The position numbers and the translations under genes are program-made. A stretch of DNA of 64,000 bases, from assembly GCF_002836255.1 (NCBI RefSeq), contig NZ_PJAU01000061.1, forward strand, positions 186,001 through 250,000. Direction: 5' to 3'. The stretch is from Colwellia sp. 75C3. GTDB lineage: Bacteria > Pseudomonadota > Gammaproteobacteria > Enterobacterales > Alteromonadaceae. The notes beneath the pieces are model-generated. The model was not told the origin of the DNA and did not search any database. It saw nothing but the letters and a program-made list of their open reading frames with translations. Below are positions 63,901 to 64,000 of the stretch, in pieces (within the stretch, counting starts at the first letter, position 1; each line of letters starts with the position of its first letter).

Positions 63901-64000
63901 ATATGCAAATGCCTGAAATGAATGGGCTTCAACTGGCGACTAAGATTAAAGATAATAGTCGCCTTTTTCCAAAGATCCGTTTAATGATGCTGACATCACA
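60933..64000 (+). CDS. Hybrid sensor histidine kinase with two SBP_bac_3 domains, 3' end outside window
   Basis: Open frame from the ATG at 60933 (or 60942) to the window end, about 1022 codons. In order: signal peptide; two binding-protein domains ('LTIVATENDLPFSFNLPDG' near residue 35 and 'FSLGTDATWAPFEFNDGQG' near 280); one membrane helix near 515 ('TIIVWALPIISLLILTIF'); a PAS domain ('MDQHSLVYTTNNKSIINYVN'); HisKA with 'ANMSHEIRTPMNGVIGM' (His701); ATPase with 'NLVGNAIKFTE' and 'YGGTGLGLSISKQLVELMGG' in parts; and a receiver with 'ILVVDDNFTN' and phospho-Asp990 in 'AILDMQMPEMNG'. It is an EvgS/BvgS-like sensor. Further receivers or an Hpt domain may follow outside. Confidence 0.9.
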   Translation, partial: MKHMKLKIAFYLLLTSVLFRSAPLLSEEQSQEQSGILTIVATENDLPFSFNLPDGTPSGLYVEFWQLWSKTNNIPIHFVVVPFEEGLQLIRQKNTLHAGLFRNKEREQWADFSLPIHNVQTGVIYNSSINKSSKLSELNDIKISSQHSSFQESYLREHFTYLERSTFKNFDDALNQLLDNEVQAVVAELPRAFAEIAKQGLSGVFTISDEVLVSNNVFGLIAKEQPGLLAKINAGIENIPVNKIIELENKWLPTLKPFFHKLSTAAGLTGAEKKWLSQHHSFSLGTDATWAPFEFNDGQGKHSGISADYMKYAQQQLQINLKPTLGITWGEALKEFELGNIDVMSSIFYTKVRAKNISFTKPYFEISLVILSKREGFYAESLSSLNGRKLGLIKGYIYNELIHRDYPDINIVDVVTVKDGIKKLQSGEIDAFVDSIAAINYEMSKSKISNVIVTAFTPYKLELSMAVRKGLEPLIPILNKTFAAMNEKQMSSIANNWLSVHVQSGTKLSTIIVWALPIISLLILTIFIFFRMNKRLKIEINARAINEEKRIIAQQDLMVQKSAMDQHSLVYTTNNKSIINYVNDKFCDISGYRREELIGANNSILNAKNQSKNYWCNMLLEISKGDFWQGEVCNKAKRGQLYWVDTTIVPLYNNIDELLGYTYISTDITHQKVTITRLAEAKKQADVANESKNDFLANMSHEIRTPMNGVIGMTNLLLDTSLNPEQLNFAKTVKNSAESLLTIINDILDFSKIEAGMLDLEPLEFDLELLLHDLGSTFAFQAHDKKLELICPANIMPSRSFIADPGRIRQILNNLVGNAIKFTEQGEVSVYCEVQEQTTQGAQLLFEISDTGIGLTGEQKNKLFERFSQADGSTTRKYGGTGLGLSISKQLVELMGGEIGIKSVEGEGSTFWFTLKIANANNPPPKQVYDNLQHQKILVVDDNFTNRTLLGLILTKWQVEHTLVDSGPRALQKLTEAAEKGVPYHIAILDMQMPEMNGLQLATKIKDNSRLFPKIRLMMLTS

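Noticed and set aside
1..64000. tRNA, rRNA, CRISPR, transposon or prophage content
   Set aside because: I looked for repeat-spacer patterns, T-loop-like sequences, transposase motifs and terminal inverted repeats by eye and found none. A tRNAscan and IS search would be decisive.

Overview
The window is a chromosomal segment of an AT-rich marine gammaproteobacterium. The best guess is Alteromonadales, near Colwellia/Thalassotalea. This rests on the low GC, the two TonB-dependent receptors, the many lipoproteins, and small families typical of that order (DUF1439, DUF3313, DUF4144, TIGR02922-like, LruC/GEVED proteins). The assignment is an inference; there is no rRNA or marker set here to prove it. 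I saw no tRNA, rRNA, CRISPR array, transposase, integrase or phage gene.

Layout. 1-2.6 kb: the 3' part of a two-domain nitrilase-like protein that lacks both catalytic cysteines, and a periplasmic solute-binding protein. 2.8-9.2 kb (minus): a four-gene envelope unit, with a GDPD lipoprotein, a large PEGA-ended membrane protein, a YceB-like lipoprotein and a membrane protein with six DnaJ-type CxxCxGxG knuckles. 9.7-14.5 kb (plus): a phosphate-starvation unit, with PhoB-box repeats in front of a TonB receptor, an alkaline-phosphatase-superfamily enzyme and a PhoD-type phosphatase. 14.7-21.1 kb: small and hypothetical genes, a DUF4382 lipoprotein, a bacteriohemerythrin next to a gutted chemotaxis-receptor gene, a second TonB receptor and a DUF3313 lipoprotein. 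21.3-24.2 kb: an HflX-family GTPase, then a divergent ArsR regulator and ArsP-type permease with a repeated operator. 24.4-28.2 kb (minus): three related small lipoproteins, then a J-domain protein with three unrecognised acidic cytosolic proteins. 28.5-32.1 kb (minus): a copper operon (MerR-type regulator, CopA, cupredoxin, HMA-like protein) behind a classical 19-bp-spacer MerR promoter. 32.3-35.4 kb: a binding protein overlapping a sensor kinase. 35.6-38.3 kb: a LruC/GEVED secreted protein and a lipoprotein.

38.5-53.9 kb is an exopolysaccharide region: chain-length protein, two glycosyltransferases, a priming sugar-phosphate transferase, a YvcK/CofD-like protein, outer-membrane proteins, AsnB, then a STAS/OmpA/SLBB-export/ATPase operon behind a strong sigma-54 promoter. 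No Wzx flippase or Wzy polymerase is present. In its middle, near 45342, two divergent genes are both missing their 5' halves, which looks like a deletion scar or an assembly chimera.

54.0-64.0 kb: YcbX (MOSC plus ferredoxin), a divergent HD-GYP/GGDEF pair for cyclic-di-GMP, an FAD monooxygenase with an N-terminal zinc-knuckle module, a DUF4144 protein, a periplasmic protein, and a hybrid histidine kinase with two binding-protein domains that runs off the window end.

The least explained parts are the J-domain cluster (25.7-28.2 kb), the four-gene envelope unit (2.8-9.2 kb), and the recurrence of CxxCxGxG modules in proteins that are not DnaJ.
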